Below, piece by piece: positions 21,330 to 32,084 of a stretch of DNA of 64,000 nucleotides. Within the stretch, counting starts at the first letter, position 1. Every line of letters begins with the position of its first letter. The stretch is taken from positions 9,920,001-9,984,000 of the forward strand of contig CM121341.1 in NCBI GenBank assembly GCA_051530055.1, given 5' to 3'. A model generated the notes under the pieces. It did not search any database, was not told the DNA's origin, and was given only the letters and a program-made list of their open reading frames with translations. Both the position numbers and the translations under genes were made by a program. The stretch comes from Neoechinorhynchus agilis. Lineage: Eukaryota > Acanthocephala.

Positions 21330-22077
21330 TATCAATTTTCTCATTTCACTTTCAGCCTCCGTGCCGCCGTATTGAAAGAAGAAACAAAAACCGACAGTAT
21401 TTTATCAAAAATCCGCCAATACTTTAAATATGACTGGTCAAACTTTTTGGGAAAAAGAATTCAACACTTTCCATGGGAAAAGAACTGAATTTTCGTTGGA
21501 AGATGGCGTTTTGTTTTGGTTGAGAAGGATGATTACACTGACAAGTCTTATACAGGTGGTCTTAACCAGTTTGCATACCGGCCATCCAGGAATGGCCTCA
21601 ATGAAATCATTGGGTGGTCTCAACTCTCAGTCAACGCATTAATTGAGCTCTCGTGATTTTCCGTAATAGCATCATCCTTAAATTTTTGTGGCAACATGTA
21701 CTCCGTGTCAGTGTGTCTGACCTTCAAGGCCCGAGGTACCTCTAGAACAGCGAAACATTCCGTCCAAGGCATACAACATATTGATTTTGCCAGCCCAAAG
21801 AATAACACATACTTGCTGGTCGTGGTGGACGCCCACAGTAAATGGCCTGAGGTGATTCAGATGCGATCGTGCAAGACACCCACGGTAATTTTACGATTAT
21901 GCGAGATGTTTGCTAGATTTGGTGTACCAAAGAAAATTATCTTCAGATCCGAAGGCTTCAAAGAATTTTTGGATTAAAACAACATTCGTTTAAGACACGC
22001 GACTCCGTATCATCCAAAGAGTAATGGGTTAGCTGAGCGTTTTATAAGGACGATAAAAAGTCGGATAATTAATGTGT
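21330..22077 (+). mobile_element. Ty3/Gypsy fossil, RNase H-integrase region
   Basis: The zinc-binding region before integrase (ELHTGHPGM-like: SLHTGHPGMASMKSL near 21565) is followed by the integrase core (HIDFASPKNNTYLLVVVDAH near 21780, HPKSNGLAERFIRT near 22014). This is a fragment of pol with several breaks. No LTR is visible next to it. It ends where the antisense LINE-A copy begins. Confidence 0.85.
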
Positions 22078-22101
22078 AAAGAAATATGGATGCGCAGGCC
22101 G

Positions 22102-22503
22102 TTAAGACTGCAACAATTCTGCAAGGAATTTCAGGAGGTGTTCTGGCGGTCTGCCTCTAGAGAAGAAGACAAGGCCCGAAATGTCCCAAGAATTCCAGAC
22201 CGATTTGATCGCGTTTAGTCCAAGACCTAGACTAAACGCACTCTTGGCTTGGATTCTGGCAATCTTCAGCAGCTTCTTGAGCTTAAATATGTTGTGCGTA
22301 ATACTCAAATGAATACTGAAAGTATACCCCAGAATATCAATCTTATTATAATGGGGGAGGCTATCCAGCTTAAAGAAGTCCGAGCAGAATTCTCTGGCTT
22401 TGCGTTTCCCTAGCACTGATTTAGATTTTAAAATAAATCTAGTTTTGTTGGGATTGAGCTCGAGGCCCATCCGAGAAAGCTTCTCAATGAGAAAGGAAAA
22501 ATA
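22102..22503 (-). mobile_element. LINE-A copy 2, RT C-terminal part (antisense)
   Basis: On the minus strand this encodes SFLIEKLSRMGLELNPNKTR, then the thumb and C-terminal region with FFSRGRPPEHLLKF, which matches FFARGRPTELRFFF of LINE-A at about 13980. The upstream half of this element lies at 24500-24907 on the same strand. The gap is filled by a GC-rich poly(A)-tailed insert. The 3' end is cut near 22102. Confidence 0.85.
22497..22503. repeat. Target site duplication, left (retroposed insert)
   Basis: The word AAAAATA here recurs at 24494-24500 on the far side of the insert. It is only 7 bp and A-rich, so on its own it is weak. However, removing the insert plus one copy restores the LINE-A frame (ISKYF followed by SFLIEKL), which supports it. 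Confidence 0.65.
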
Positions 22504-24493
22504 GGCTGCGATGAACAGACGATTCGAACCCAAATTTTTCTCTACCGATGACATAGTTGCGCCGGAGGCCGACTTGTCGGAAGAAGTTGAGCCAACAATC
22601 TTCACAAGCTTCAGAGAGGTGGCGCTGAGGACACCAGACTGGCAGTGCGGGGAGTTGCCGGAGGCACTCCGACGTATGATCCCGTCTGCGTGGTTGCTCA
22701 GTGAGGATAACGGGAGCTTCCGATTGGGACTCTCATTGGTTTATAATTATGAGCAAGGAGGCAGGGTTTGGAATCGGGATATTGAGGTGCGGTTTTCCAC
22801 AGTGAGAGAAGGCGTGCAATGTAGGTATCTGAGTTCGGGAAGGAGTACGAACGAATATCCCCCCTGACACTGTTGGAGATGTGCTCAGGACTGACTGATA
22901 TAGTGAGAGACGGGGCCTGGCTACAAGCACTCAAGAACACAAGTCAGTTTGTGGGAGGAGTAAGAGCACAGGATTATCAGCCCGGGCACGCCAAGGCGAT
23001 AAAGACACTCATGAGCAGGAAAGTGCAGCCGGAGAGGTTCGTGATGCGCATGGCTGCGGTGTATTGCGCACAAGCATTGAGAGAGGCAGGAGCACAAACT
23101 AAACGCCGCCTGGGCGGGGCACGGACATTGCGGTGGTTGAACGTCAACAACAGTCAGGCTCATGGCGATTTATTGATACAAGCAGTGATGGGGAGAAGTG
23201 ACATCGTGTACGTACCGTCCGAAGTGGGCGACCCCCGTACAGTGCTGGCGGCGGTATGCCTTGCCGCTTCGCCAGAGTTCCCATTCCGGGACATGCTTCT
23301 TGGGCGGACAGCCTGGCCCAACATAAACAATCCATTGATAGCATATAGCAGGCTGCTAGATACAGAGTATGATTTGGAGGAATTGAACCTGCCGGCAACA
23401 GAGTTGTGGAACATCTATTCTCGAATCTGCCATCATTACGGAAGGACAAATCTCTGGTGGAACATGGTGCGAGGAGTAATGTTTGATGCGCTCCGAGTGG
23501 AAAATCTCGCTTTCCAGGGCCCACTGCTGGAACAGTACACGCCAATGGAGCAGTGACCAGCCCCCTACATAGATGAAATGGTGCGCGAGGCGATGATGCG
23601 GCACATCCTCCTATCCAGTTGCTATGGAGAAGCAACACAATGGGCATGGGAGGCCGAGTGGCTAACTCGATGCTCTTGAGAGATTTAACAACATGGACGG
23701 GTGCTTGACAGCCCGCGTCGCGGATCTGCTGGCGCGGACAGGATGGAAGCGAAACTTATCCGCAGGGTGATGGTGGCATCTCAGGAAACGGCTACTGGCG
23801 CAGAGGAAATGAAGAAACGCACATCCCAGGCGTCGTTGAAGGACCTTAGGGCAATGTCCGAAGAGTTCGAGAACTTGGAAGAATCAGTTTAGAGGCAGTG
23901 GGAACTTTGACTGCCTCAGAGAGAGCCTCCCTTGGCGGCGTGGGTTTTCTGAAGGATACAACCCAGAGTCAGGGTTTTCGGTCTGGGACTTCTTTGGCAG
24001 GCCGGGTCTCCCCACCCATGACCCGAGCGAAGTCGAGGGTGTCCAAAGCGCGAGAGACGGCTGCCAGCCCGCCACCGGGGCCGGCAACAACGGAGCCCAG
24101 CGACCGACAAGCTGCATTGGGTGCGGATGCAGCCTCCAATTCATCTACACTCAATATCGGACCCTCAAAGAAGGCTTCTCGGAAACGAGGAGGTCAATGA
24201 GCCGGAGACCTAGTTGCTGTGGATAGACAACAAAGAGTGTGTTGTCTCCAGGATTGTTTGTGTTCGGCGACAAACGTAGAGAGGGACACCCAAACTGGGC
24301 GAGAGCGAAGGCTCGCGCGGCGATAGCAAGAGTGGAGAGGAGAAAACACTGTTGCGGGCTGGCGCCGGAGGCCTGGTTGCGCATATTGCGGACTCTTGAT
24401 GCTGCTAGCATTTTGGCCAGCGCCGATGAATGGGAGCGTTGATGAAACTAAATTATGTATGCTCGACAAAGAAATAAAAATGAACAATTAAAA
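22504..24493 (+). other. Retroposed RNA-virus-like gene fossil (capsid or nucleoprotein candidate)
   Basis: A GC-rich segment of about 2 kb in AT-rich surroundings. A start codon lies 7 bp inside its left edge (22511) and a run of nine A ends it (24490-24498). The first 1.1 kb encodes a mostly helical protein of unfamiliar sequence, for example FREVALRTPDWQCGELP, RTLRWLNVNNSQAHGDLL and GRTAWPNINNPLIAYSR. The remainder is charged and low-complexity. The frame is broken in about three to five places. The sequence style is like coat proteins of dsRNA viruses such as totivirus relatives, but a poly(A)-tailed nucleoprotein mRNA of a negative-strand virus is also possible. A processed copy of an unknown host gene cannot be excluded. 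It sits inside LINE-A copy 2 in the opposite orientation. Confidence 0.55.
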
Positions 24494-24499
24494 AAAAAT

Positions 24500-24907
24500 A
24501 TTTCGAGATCAAACCCATATAGTTAAGCTCCTTGATGATGACCGTCAGATCTTCTGCATACCAAGTGACAGAAGGGCATATTGAACAGTTCTGGTAGACT
24601 CTGTCAAATGCTATCTTGATATCAAAGGAGATTAAGATATTCATAGGTCGGACACCGTTAGAAAAATTGCTAATTATTTCTCTTATTGCTGTGAGCACAG
24701 ATTTCCCGAGTAAAAAGCTATGGCAGCGGTTATCGATGCAGCCGTGTTCCATAGCGAATCCAGTATCCAAAATTAATTCTGGCCGTTATGCCTCAGACTT
24801 TCTGCCCAGTAATTCGGTCCGGACGGAATTTCTTAGCCGGTCCTACCACTTCCTGATACAAACTTCGAAGAACAACATTATCTGCAACTGTTGGCATCCT
24901 TTTTGAC
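24500..24907 (-). mobile_element. LINE-A copy 2, RT N-terminal part (antisense)
   Basis: On the minus strand this encodes GCIDNRCHSFLLGKSVLTAI, palm motif A (ISFDIKIAFDRV, about 24635-24600) and motif C (WYAEDLTVIIKEL, about 24560-24522). The gap between motifs A and C is only about ten residues, so the motif B region has been deleted. It continues in frame to the other side of the insert at 22503. Its 5' end is cut at about 24907. Confidence 0.8.
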
Positions 24908-24909
24908 TA

Positions 24910-25810
24910 TCACTTCAATGAGGTGCTCGGTACCTGAATTGCAGTCGAGGGCTTGGACGCGTATGAAGGAGGAATTTGGCGAGGGTCCAGTCGCTCCTCG
25001 CCAATCTTACAATGGGCACAACAATGCCCAAATCCGACCACTCGGCGGATAAATGCCCCAACAAAGGCAGCAACAAATGATATGCCAATTGTAGCGGAAA
25101 GCACTCTGCTTTCTACAGATGGTGTTCACACTTCAAGAATTACTGGACGTGGTTCCAAAAGCGTCAGGCGAAACATGCAAGCTCGTTTCTCTGAAGCGAT
25201 CGCAACCATCGAGAGGAAGATTTGCACCCTCCTTAACAATATATTCAAGCTTCCTGACCTTCTTGCTTCATGTGCCCCAATCCAAAAAATCCAAAAAACG
25301 TGTTCCTTCAACAAAAGGCCCCGGCCCGCAAAGGAAGACATGAGACACGAAAATCAAGAAGCTTAACGATGCAGCGGAGGACAACAATGACTATCATATG
25401 GAGGTCGAGGAATCGGACAACTAGTTTGTTTCAGCTAACATCGGAATCCAAACGGATTTGATCAACATAGGCACAGCGGATCTAATCAAGAATGCCTCAG
25501 CCAGGAAACCCTGATGGCTCCTATCAGGTATTAGCGGGAATATTTGGGTGCTGCAATGGAACTGTGGTGGGACGACTAATCTCAGGAAGTTCGCACGTTT
25601 TCTACCCGGAGTGTCTATACTCCTTATTCAGGAAACGAACCGCATCTGCAATTTAGATTCTCTGTACCCTCATCTACCTAGTCGCATCGTCACTCACATC
25701 TAGTAATCAAAGCTTCGTCGAGGCGTCAAGCAAGGGTACCCGCTTTCGCCATATTTATTTGCATCCGCCATCGACCCGCTTATTCGCGAATTGTCAACAT
25801 CGGGGGAGGG
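24910..25810 (+). mobile_element. LINE fragment with internal deletion
   Basis: The first 550 bp are a polar, Lys/Arg-rich ORF1-like region without a clear knuckle. The endonuclease begins with IWVLQWNCGGTT (about 25541) and SILLIQETNR (about 25610), then breaks off. A few dozen bases later the palm motif B appears, GVKQGYPLSPYLFASAIDPL (about 25721-25780). Most of the endonuclease and the first half of RT are missing. Jockey/I-type by the WNCGG start; family uncertain. Confidence 0.7.
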
Positions 25811-25887
25811 AGTCCGAATAAGATAACGGTTCGTGGTGTTCGATCCGTTACTACTGGGTCATTAAATCTTAGGTGTATTGAAGAGCA

Positions 25888-26175
25888 GTGGATGTCAAAG
25901 CTGAAGAAACTCCTGAGCTTTTGAAATTGCTGGAGGTCGGTTCGGTTTTTAGCCAAATGGACCATCATCACGGTAAAGAATGTCGGCACGCAAGATTTCG
26001 CGAATTGAGACAAATGACAGAAGAGGATGAGAGACGGGCCCACCACCATGATTCGACAGTGCTGATAACCGAGCAGGAGGAAGAGGTGCAAGTTCAGGAA
26101 CAGGAACCCGCTGACCCATATGAAGGCCTTAGCACCCTCTGCTGTAAACAGCCCATTTTTAAAGGATGCCTTTGA
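25888..26175 (+). CDS. Hypothetical protein, His/Glu-rich
   Basis: A 95-codon frame beginning MDVKAEETPELLKLLEVG with His clusters (MDHHHGKE, RRAHHHDS) and an acidic Gln/Glu run. No family is recognised. The minus strand also has an open frame over the same bases, so coding is unproven. It lies just upstream of dispersed repeat R5. Confidence 0.2.
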   Translation: MDVKAEETPELLKLLEVGSVFSQMDHHHGKECRHARFRELRQMTEEDERRAHHHDSTVLITEQEEEVQVQEQEPADPYEGLSTLCCKQPIFKGCL

Positions 26176-26189
26176 ATTTACGGTGGATC

Positions 26190-26375
26190 GGGGGAGATGG
26201 TTGTTGGAAAGGACTACTTCGTAAATCAATAATCGGTGACTGAAGAAATAATATAAAGACTACACATTGAAAACGTCGGACTGAGGCAAAGAGGATGGTG
26301 TATTATCAATCTCCTGGTTTTAGGAAAAGAAGTGGAAAATCGAAGATCAAGATTTTATGGAAAAATTAGCTAGTG
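26190..26375 (+). repeat. Dispersed repeat R5, copy 1
   Basis: About 185 bp that match 49568-49750. Shared words include GTAAATCAATAATC and ATCAAGATTTTATGGAAAAA. In both places R5 is followed by sequence that belongs to LTR-derived repeats, so it may be part of the same element family. Confidence 0.75.
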
Positions 26376-26379
26376 ATAT

Positions 26380-26890
26380 CGCATTTCAACTAACTGGAAA
26401 ACGGACGAATGCGCTTCATAAAACATCGTTGTAATCGCGTTGTTAAAGTAGAATAAAGCGTCCACATTGGCAGGCAGCTCAATTTATACTTTTCATGGAA
26501 AAACATTTTTTGACCCAATTGCCGAAATAAACGTACATCTCTAAACGAAAATTGGAATATCAACGTTTCCAGTAATTTTGAGAAATACTACTCGCATTGA
26601 GCCGCTCGTCCTAAATGCGAAGGTTCCACCATTCGCTTCAAAATCGCTCGATTCATCTTAGAACAAAAAAGAACGAAGAGAGAAACGCGAGTGCATCGAT
26701 AGAAAGCGGGCAGCGATTTAGAAGTTACAAAAAAATAGAAGAATTCAAGCTCTGTGTAATGATTTGGCGCCCGTTTAAAAAAAATGTCGTCATTTTTCCG
26801 CGACGCAATGGCCGAAATAAACGTATATTTTTAAACGAAAATTGGAATATCGACGTTTCCAATAATTTCGAGAAATATTAGTCACATTGA
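26380..26890 (+). repeat. Dispersed repeats R6 and R7, compound copy
   Basis: R6 (26380-26530) contains GTTGTTAAAGTAGAATAAAG and matches 51733-51870 and, inverted, 52808-52960. R7 follows at once (26525-26795) and starts a second time at about 26806-26890. The R6-R7 order is the same at 51733-52140. The unit looks like the end of an LTR element with its poly(A)-like signal (AGAATAAAG) rather than a gene. Confidence 0.75.
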
Positions 26891-27340
26891 GGCGTTCGTC
26901 GTTTACACACAATAGAACGCCGTAGCCTGAGCAATTGTCAATTTTGGACATTTGACCTTGCTTGAAGGGGCCTCGATGCGCGCTCAAATTTAATAAAAAT
27001 TGCGCTCTCCGTTCAAATAGGAATATACTTGAAGGCAAACCTCCCGATCCTTCGGGTTTTGGTGCAGTCAGTTCATCGTCCGATATGGATTGTGAACGAA
27101 TTACCCGGGATCGAAAGGAAGTAATTGATCAAGGTTTGTTTCGATTCAATGACTCTAACTCCGTTTTTGATGGAGTTTTGGGATTATCATATTCTCAAGG
27201 TCAGGTGGATGATCATTAGGAATCTGGTAAGTTTTCTGTCGTCTCTGGTCGTGATAGAGACAAAAGTTCTGCCCACAAAAGTAGTTATGTCCTTCGTCCT
27301 GTAAGGAAAGAGGATTACATAGTGATAATCAAAAATGAAG
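26891..27340. other. Unassigned stretch with one short frame
   Basis: A plus-strand frame at 26962-27219 (GFGAVSSSSDMDCERITRD) shows no family I can name. No repeat copy in the window matches it. It may be a degraded transposon ORF. Confidence 0.3.
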
Positions 27341-27348
27341 ATCTTTCA

Positions 27349-27540
27349 TCAAAAAAGTAATATCAAAAAGTCATCAAAGATTTTGGAAAGTCTTTCCCAA
27401 TATATGTTGATGACACTTCCATATACCTGCTCTGCTGCCGAGGAATCAAGGTCGCCTTTGGGCGCGGTGCGAATTCCTAACAAAATCCAAAGAAATTCGT
27501 CGATCCAATTGTTTCCGCAGAGGCGAGCTTTCAAAGCCGA
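27349..27540 (-). mobile_element. Ty3/Gypsy fossil, integrase C-terminal scrap
   Basis: On the minus strand, LKARLCGNNWIDEFLWILLG followed by IRTAPKGDLDSSAAEQVYG is typical of the region after the Gypsy integrase core. Only about 150 bp remain, next to a PLE fragment in the same orientation. Confidence 0.8.
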
Positions 27541-27542
27541 TT

Positions 27543-28240
27543 TCAGATTGATCGGTTGAGCAGAGATCCATGGGACCACCATATATGGAACCCCATGCTT
27601 CCTCTAACCGACGTCATGAAACCATTGCCCGTAACGCGTGTTACTTGTACGCCCAAAATAAGATAAATTGTTATTTTCCTCCTCTTCCATTGTCCATTTT
27701 GGTGGCAGTTATTCAGCTCTTTGACAAGTTGTATCCGTGAACTCCTATTGGGATCTAGGATAATGAACGTATCATCCACATATCTTAGCCAGAGTGGAGA
27801 CAATGGACTTCCCATCGCCAGCCCATCCACCTGGTCAAAATTTTCATTTTCAAACACAAAGTTTGAATATTGTGTACAAAATCGAAGTAGCTGTGGCCAA
27901 TTAACAGCTGAGATCTTCCATTCTGAACAGTTTTTAACCAACAAGTTTATGGCTAGCTCAATTACCTCTTTCACCGGTATCTTAGTAAATAAGGACGTAA
28001 CATCTGCAGAAACCATGAGACCAGATTCGTTTGCATTCATCTTATTCAATCGATCAATGAAATCTACTCCCGATTCAACCACATGATTTGATGGGGGTAG
28101 AAGCTGTTTAAGAAAACTCGCTAATTTCCTCGATGACTTATAATTATAGGAAGAGTTTGCAGCGATGATCGGTCGTGCTTTGATGGATATTTTGTGGATC
28201 TTTGCCAATAAATACATTTTCGGCGTCTTTGCATTCACAG
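27543..28240 (-). mobile_element. PLE fragment, reverse transcriptase (antisense)
   Basis: On the minus strand this reads as a Penelope-type RT: YLLAKIHKISIKARPIIA at the start, motif A SADVTSLFTKIPV, motif B GLAMGSPLSP and motif C LRYVDDTFIIL. It is short of a full RT and lacks the GIY-YIG domain. It is a different copy from those at 10699 and 53210, though the motif A wording (SLFTKIPV/I) is closest to 53210. Confidence 0.85.
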
Positions 28241-28349
28241 ATCGTATTCTTTTATACTAATTACACGTCAGTTTAAAAATTTTGCCTTATTAACTGTCAT
28301 TAAAAAAAACCAATATCCGCAGATGGTGTTCAATAGGTTCTACGAAGCT

Positions 28350-28605
28350 TGGAACATCTTTCCAGGAGCTCACTTTACAAATCAATATTGTTCATGTTCA
28401 TCAATCTCGCATAGAGTTGAATCGTCAGATAATGCCGAGTTTCTGCACTGGTTTCCATCATTCGCAAAATATATAAAATCGCAATTTCACCTGAACAAAG
28501 TGTTTCGTACAAGATTGAAAGGAACTGCCTAGAGGGTTATTATCGATTAGATGGCCTAGTAACAGAGAAATCTTAGAAAATTCATGTCGAAAAAAAGATG
28601 TTGTT
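28350..28605 (+). repeat. Dispersed repeat R4, copy 2
   Basis: Partner of 640-900. No coding content recognised. Confidence 0.75.
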
Positions 28606-30555
28606 GCTAAAGATTGGTACAGGTCAGTATAATACTTTGACTGCGTGGGGGGCATGATATAACTTCTCGAGCTGTTCATTATCCGTATCTTGAAAGGTCA
28701 ATAAACTTCCCAAAGCAAATCGCGATTATCTTTTAGGCGACAGTCGATGTAGCTGAATCATTCAGTGACCAATCATATGGAATCTGAATACCCAATAGTT
28801 TTAGAATCGATATTTTATTACATCCTAAACATATGAATGTAATAAAATAAGTGCACGAAGGTAAAAAGAGTTCATTTTTCTTGCCGGAATTCATCCGCCA
28901 TTCAACATAGAAATTACGGCATTAGGCACCTTTAACGGATTCAAGTGTCAGCCATCGCTCAACCTTACATTCAATACTCCGAGTACAAAAGGAGGCAATC
29001 CACTAAGGTCGAGATCGCTCCAAATGAATATAAGCGACTGAAACAGAAAAATTCGTAAATTGCACAAAAGCTTGAAAACTTTCCGAAAATAATCGAAGCA
29101 CTAAAAGAGCAAACGGAATTGCTTAACAAACAAATAGAGCACCAAAGAAATCAATTCAGCAATTTGGGAAATAACTCTTCCTTTAACACTAATTCCAAAA
29201 TAGTACTTTCAACAAAATTTAACAGTCGCGATGAACAAAGAGGTGAAGCTAAAGAACTCCGATGCTTTAAGCGTATCGAGAAGTTGTTTGTAACGATATA
29301 AATGATTGGGGTCTTACAAAACTTCAAATTTTCGATTGCCGCCCACAGTCTGTCTAAATGTTTGAATGGCTATAAAAGATGAAGAAATTTCAATTTTAAC
29401 TTTTCAAGAAACTGGAGTTCCTGCTCTTATTGATTCTAGTAAAATCGATGGTTTGATTTTTTACCTTTGCGGCTACCAAGTAATACTTTAATGGCCGTAA
29501 GATTTTCAGGTGGGCTGATGAATGTCTTTTATAGATATAAACAGTTAGGGAAAGTCTCTTTTTTGGTTAAAAATCACATAACAAAGAAAGCGTAACATTT
29601 CGGGTCATGATTTTATCCTCTTTATTCATAATGGGCAAAATTAGAAAGACAGAATTATTTTTAATCAGTAGTAGTTAATCGATTTCAACAAATAAATATC
29701 TAGATTCCTAGATCTAATCAAGAAATGTAAGCCTGCAGGCAGTACCAAAGCAGAATTTTAACCGTATCCTCCAATTATTAAGCGACGAAATGTTTTATAA
29801 AAAGAGACACTCTTATTGAGTAGCTAATCTATTCTACACACTTGGTATTCTGTCGAATTAAATAAATAACATCAAACAATCAAAACTTTATAAATCTTTT
29901 TTTTTGAAAAATTTGTCACAATCAACTGAAAATGGACTTGAGAAAGCGTTAATTTTTATTATAAAGTAGAGTTCGTAAAGTTTCTTTATTTTTAATCATT
30001 GGAAAATATTCACTCCCGATATAATAGTTACGATCAATCAGATGTTCTTAATATACTTTAAAACGGCCTTTCTCCCAATCGATTTAACTACGTAATTTCT
30101 ATCAGGTAATCGCGATCTAAAACATTGAATTTATGGAACCACTGCCATTTTCTTAAAAGATAAACCTGAGGGTTGTACTTTAAGTTCTAAAAAATATTGG
30201 AAATTGTATCGCTGGCATTTATATTCAAGGTTTTGCCTGATATTATGAATGCTTAATACTGATTGCTTTTTGTACGAGCAACGAGGAGGCCAATGCGCAA
30301 TAAGATTTCATCGAACGTTCTAGAGTCCTTACGGTACTCACTTTTTTGTGAAGAAGCTTTCTATTTTTGTTTCAAAATGTAAATGTTCGCATTGCCGCTT
30401 GCAATTCAATAATGAAGTATTTTCGACTACAAAGAATGTTCTTGAACTCTAAAAAAATAGATATATAAATACGTGCTGATTTTAGACCAATTCTCGGCTA
30501 ATTATGAAGTTTTGTGCGTGGACAACTTGAGATCGTGCGAATATTGCGGTTGATC
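28606..30555. other. AT-rich stretch, mostly empty
   Basis: Nearly 2 kb with no gene I can support. The frame at about 29070-29300 gives a helical, Gln/Asn-rich piece (EALKEQTELLNKQIEHQRNQ) that could be a scrap of an LTR-element gag, but no second motif backs this. The rest shows neither repeats shared with the window nor RNA genes. Confidence 0.4.
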
Positions 30556-30561
30556 TTTATT
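30556..30561 (-). terminator. Poly(A) signal of the coiled-coil gene
   Basis: AATAAA on the minus strand, about 80 bp downstream of the stop codon of the 30640-31518 frame. Confidence 0.5.
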
Positions 30562-30639
30562 AATAAACAATCTTTAACACAACCATCAAATACATTAGCA
30601 GAAGTTTGTACTCGTACAGTCTCATTTCGATCGTTTGAA

Positions 30640-31518
30640 TCAGTGGAATTTCAGAGGAAATGCACCTGAGATTCTATGAATTATAGAGCGTATCCTGAGG
30701 AAAATCATTTGGCCGAGTCTCGCTGTTTGGTATTTGCAAGCACGATAATATGTTTGGAATGATGGTTTGTTTGATCCAGGAAATAACCACTGAACAGCAT
30801 TTTCGATGAAGCTCTTGCACTTAATGGCAGTTGCCGATACAACCATCGACCGTTCTTTGTATCTTATCTCCATCTCGAGATCTTGACTCGTCTCGTGCAT
30901 AAAATTTGATAGCTGGTCATTTTCAGTTTGAATCGCATGGTACGGAACCTTCATCGAAGTATAAGTCTTTTCGAATTCCTTGATCCAAGTATTTAGGAGA
31001 TCAATCTGACGATCTTTTCTAGCCAACATTCGTTCAACTTCACCAGTATGTACATTCAAGTCATCGATTTCCACTTCAAGTTGCTGAGTCTGATTTTTTT
31101 CCTTCGTGAGCAATTCTCTCAAGTTATTATTTAAAACTTCCATGTCATCGATTTCATTTTTAAGCTTTGATAACATCACTGTAACTCGAGATTTTGTTTC
31201 GCGAGCCTTATTTTTACACTTGTTTTTATTTTCCTCCACGCGTTGTTCCATCATTGTACGATATTTACGCAAATTCAGTCTAATTTGATTTATTTCATCT
31301 TTTACGATTTCGTCTTTATTCCGATATATTTCCAACTCTTTCTGACACTTCACAATATCCGTTTGTAAATCTATAACAAGTTCAGTTATTGGTTGTCTTT
31401 CTAACTCGCTGTGAGTTTCCGCTATTTGACTCTCTGATAATGAATTGATCATTGGACTATCAAGCACAGGTTCGTCTTCGATTTCAATCGTTTGTTCAAC
31501 TTGCTTTGGATTGCTCAT
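30640..31518 (-). CDS. Coiled-coil protein of unknown function
   Basis: An uninterrupted 292-codon frame, the longest in the window without any transposon motif. An acidic N terminus (residues 1-45, rich in Glu and Ser) leads into a long helical region at about 45-225. It has frequent Lys/Glu/Gln and Leu/Ile/Met at heptad spacing, for example DEINQIRLNLRKYRTMMEQ, as expected for a coiled coil. The last 65 residues are basic, more hydrophobic and Cys-containing (NAVQWLFPGSNKPSF). No signal peptide or membrane span is evident. The start is the first ATG after an AT-rich leader, and a poly(A) signal lies 80 bp after the stop. No paralogue is seen in the window. It could be a host structural or motility protein, or an ORF1-type coiled-coil protein of an unknown LINE; the lack of a neighbouring RT argues for the former. 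Confidence 0.6.
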   Translation of the reverse strand: MSNPKQVEQTIEIEDEPVLDSPMINSLSESQIAETHSELERQPITELVIDLQTDIVKCQKELEIYRNKDEIVKDEINQIRLNLRKYRTMMEQRVEENKNKCKNKARETKSRVTVMLSKLKNEIDDMEVLNNNLRELLTKEKNQTQQLEVEIDDLNVHTGEVERMLARKDRQIDLLNTWIKEFEKTYTSMKVPYHAIQTENDQLSNFMHETSQDLEMEIRYKERSMVVSATAIKCKSFIENAVQWLFPGSNKPSFQTYYRACKYQTARLGQMIFLRIRSIIHRISGAFPLKFH

Positions 31519-31529
31519 TTCGCTTTATT

Positions 31530-32080
31530 GTTGTACGTTTTTTTAACACACTAAGCGTGCTGAATCGGATTGGCCATATCAGAGTTCTAGTGAAATTTGG
31601 TAAATAAATTACTGGTTATTATGCCCTAACGAGCGTGCTTTTGAAAGCAAGTGAAAATCGATTTTATGGATATTTTCGTAAACATATTTTGCAATAGGTT
31701 AGGCGTGTGAGTTACTTTAAAACATAATTGAAATCTTCTTCTAAACAACAAAGAAGCATATTATTGCAATGCTGTCAAAAAATCTCGAGTGCAGACTTTA
31801 GTGATATATTCCCCTACCAATTGTATTTTGAGCAATTAAATCTCTCTAAATTTTTGTTTCCAATTTTGTAAATTAATCGATGGAATCGCTATTGGGAATT
31901 GAAAATAAAATTAGCCCGGACTACAATAACGACAAATAAAAGTGAGGATCTACTTTTCGATCATGACAATGCGACCCTTTGCTCACCTCAGTCTCACTTC
32001 AATGAGCAATGAAAAACTTTTGAGTTTTAGCAAAACCTCAAAAGTTCGTTCTTAGTCGACAAAGAATGCCAAGTATCAAG
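31530..32080. other. Intergenic stretch
   Basis: About 550 bp of AT-rich DNA upstream of the coiled-coil gene. It presumably holds that gene's promoter, but I see no clear TATA box or other element to name. Confidence 0.3.
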
Positions 32081-32084
32081 CGCG

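Noticed and set aside
23884-24411. Several GC-rich frames in 23884-24411 on both strands
   Set aside because: Shadows within the virus-like insert; none has a recognisable domain.
24910-25104. Minus-strand CCAHCKIGEE taken as a zinc knuckle
   Set aside because: No His or Cys at the required spacing follows, and the LINE fragment here is coded on the plus strand.
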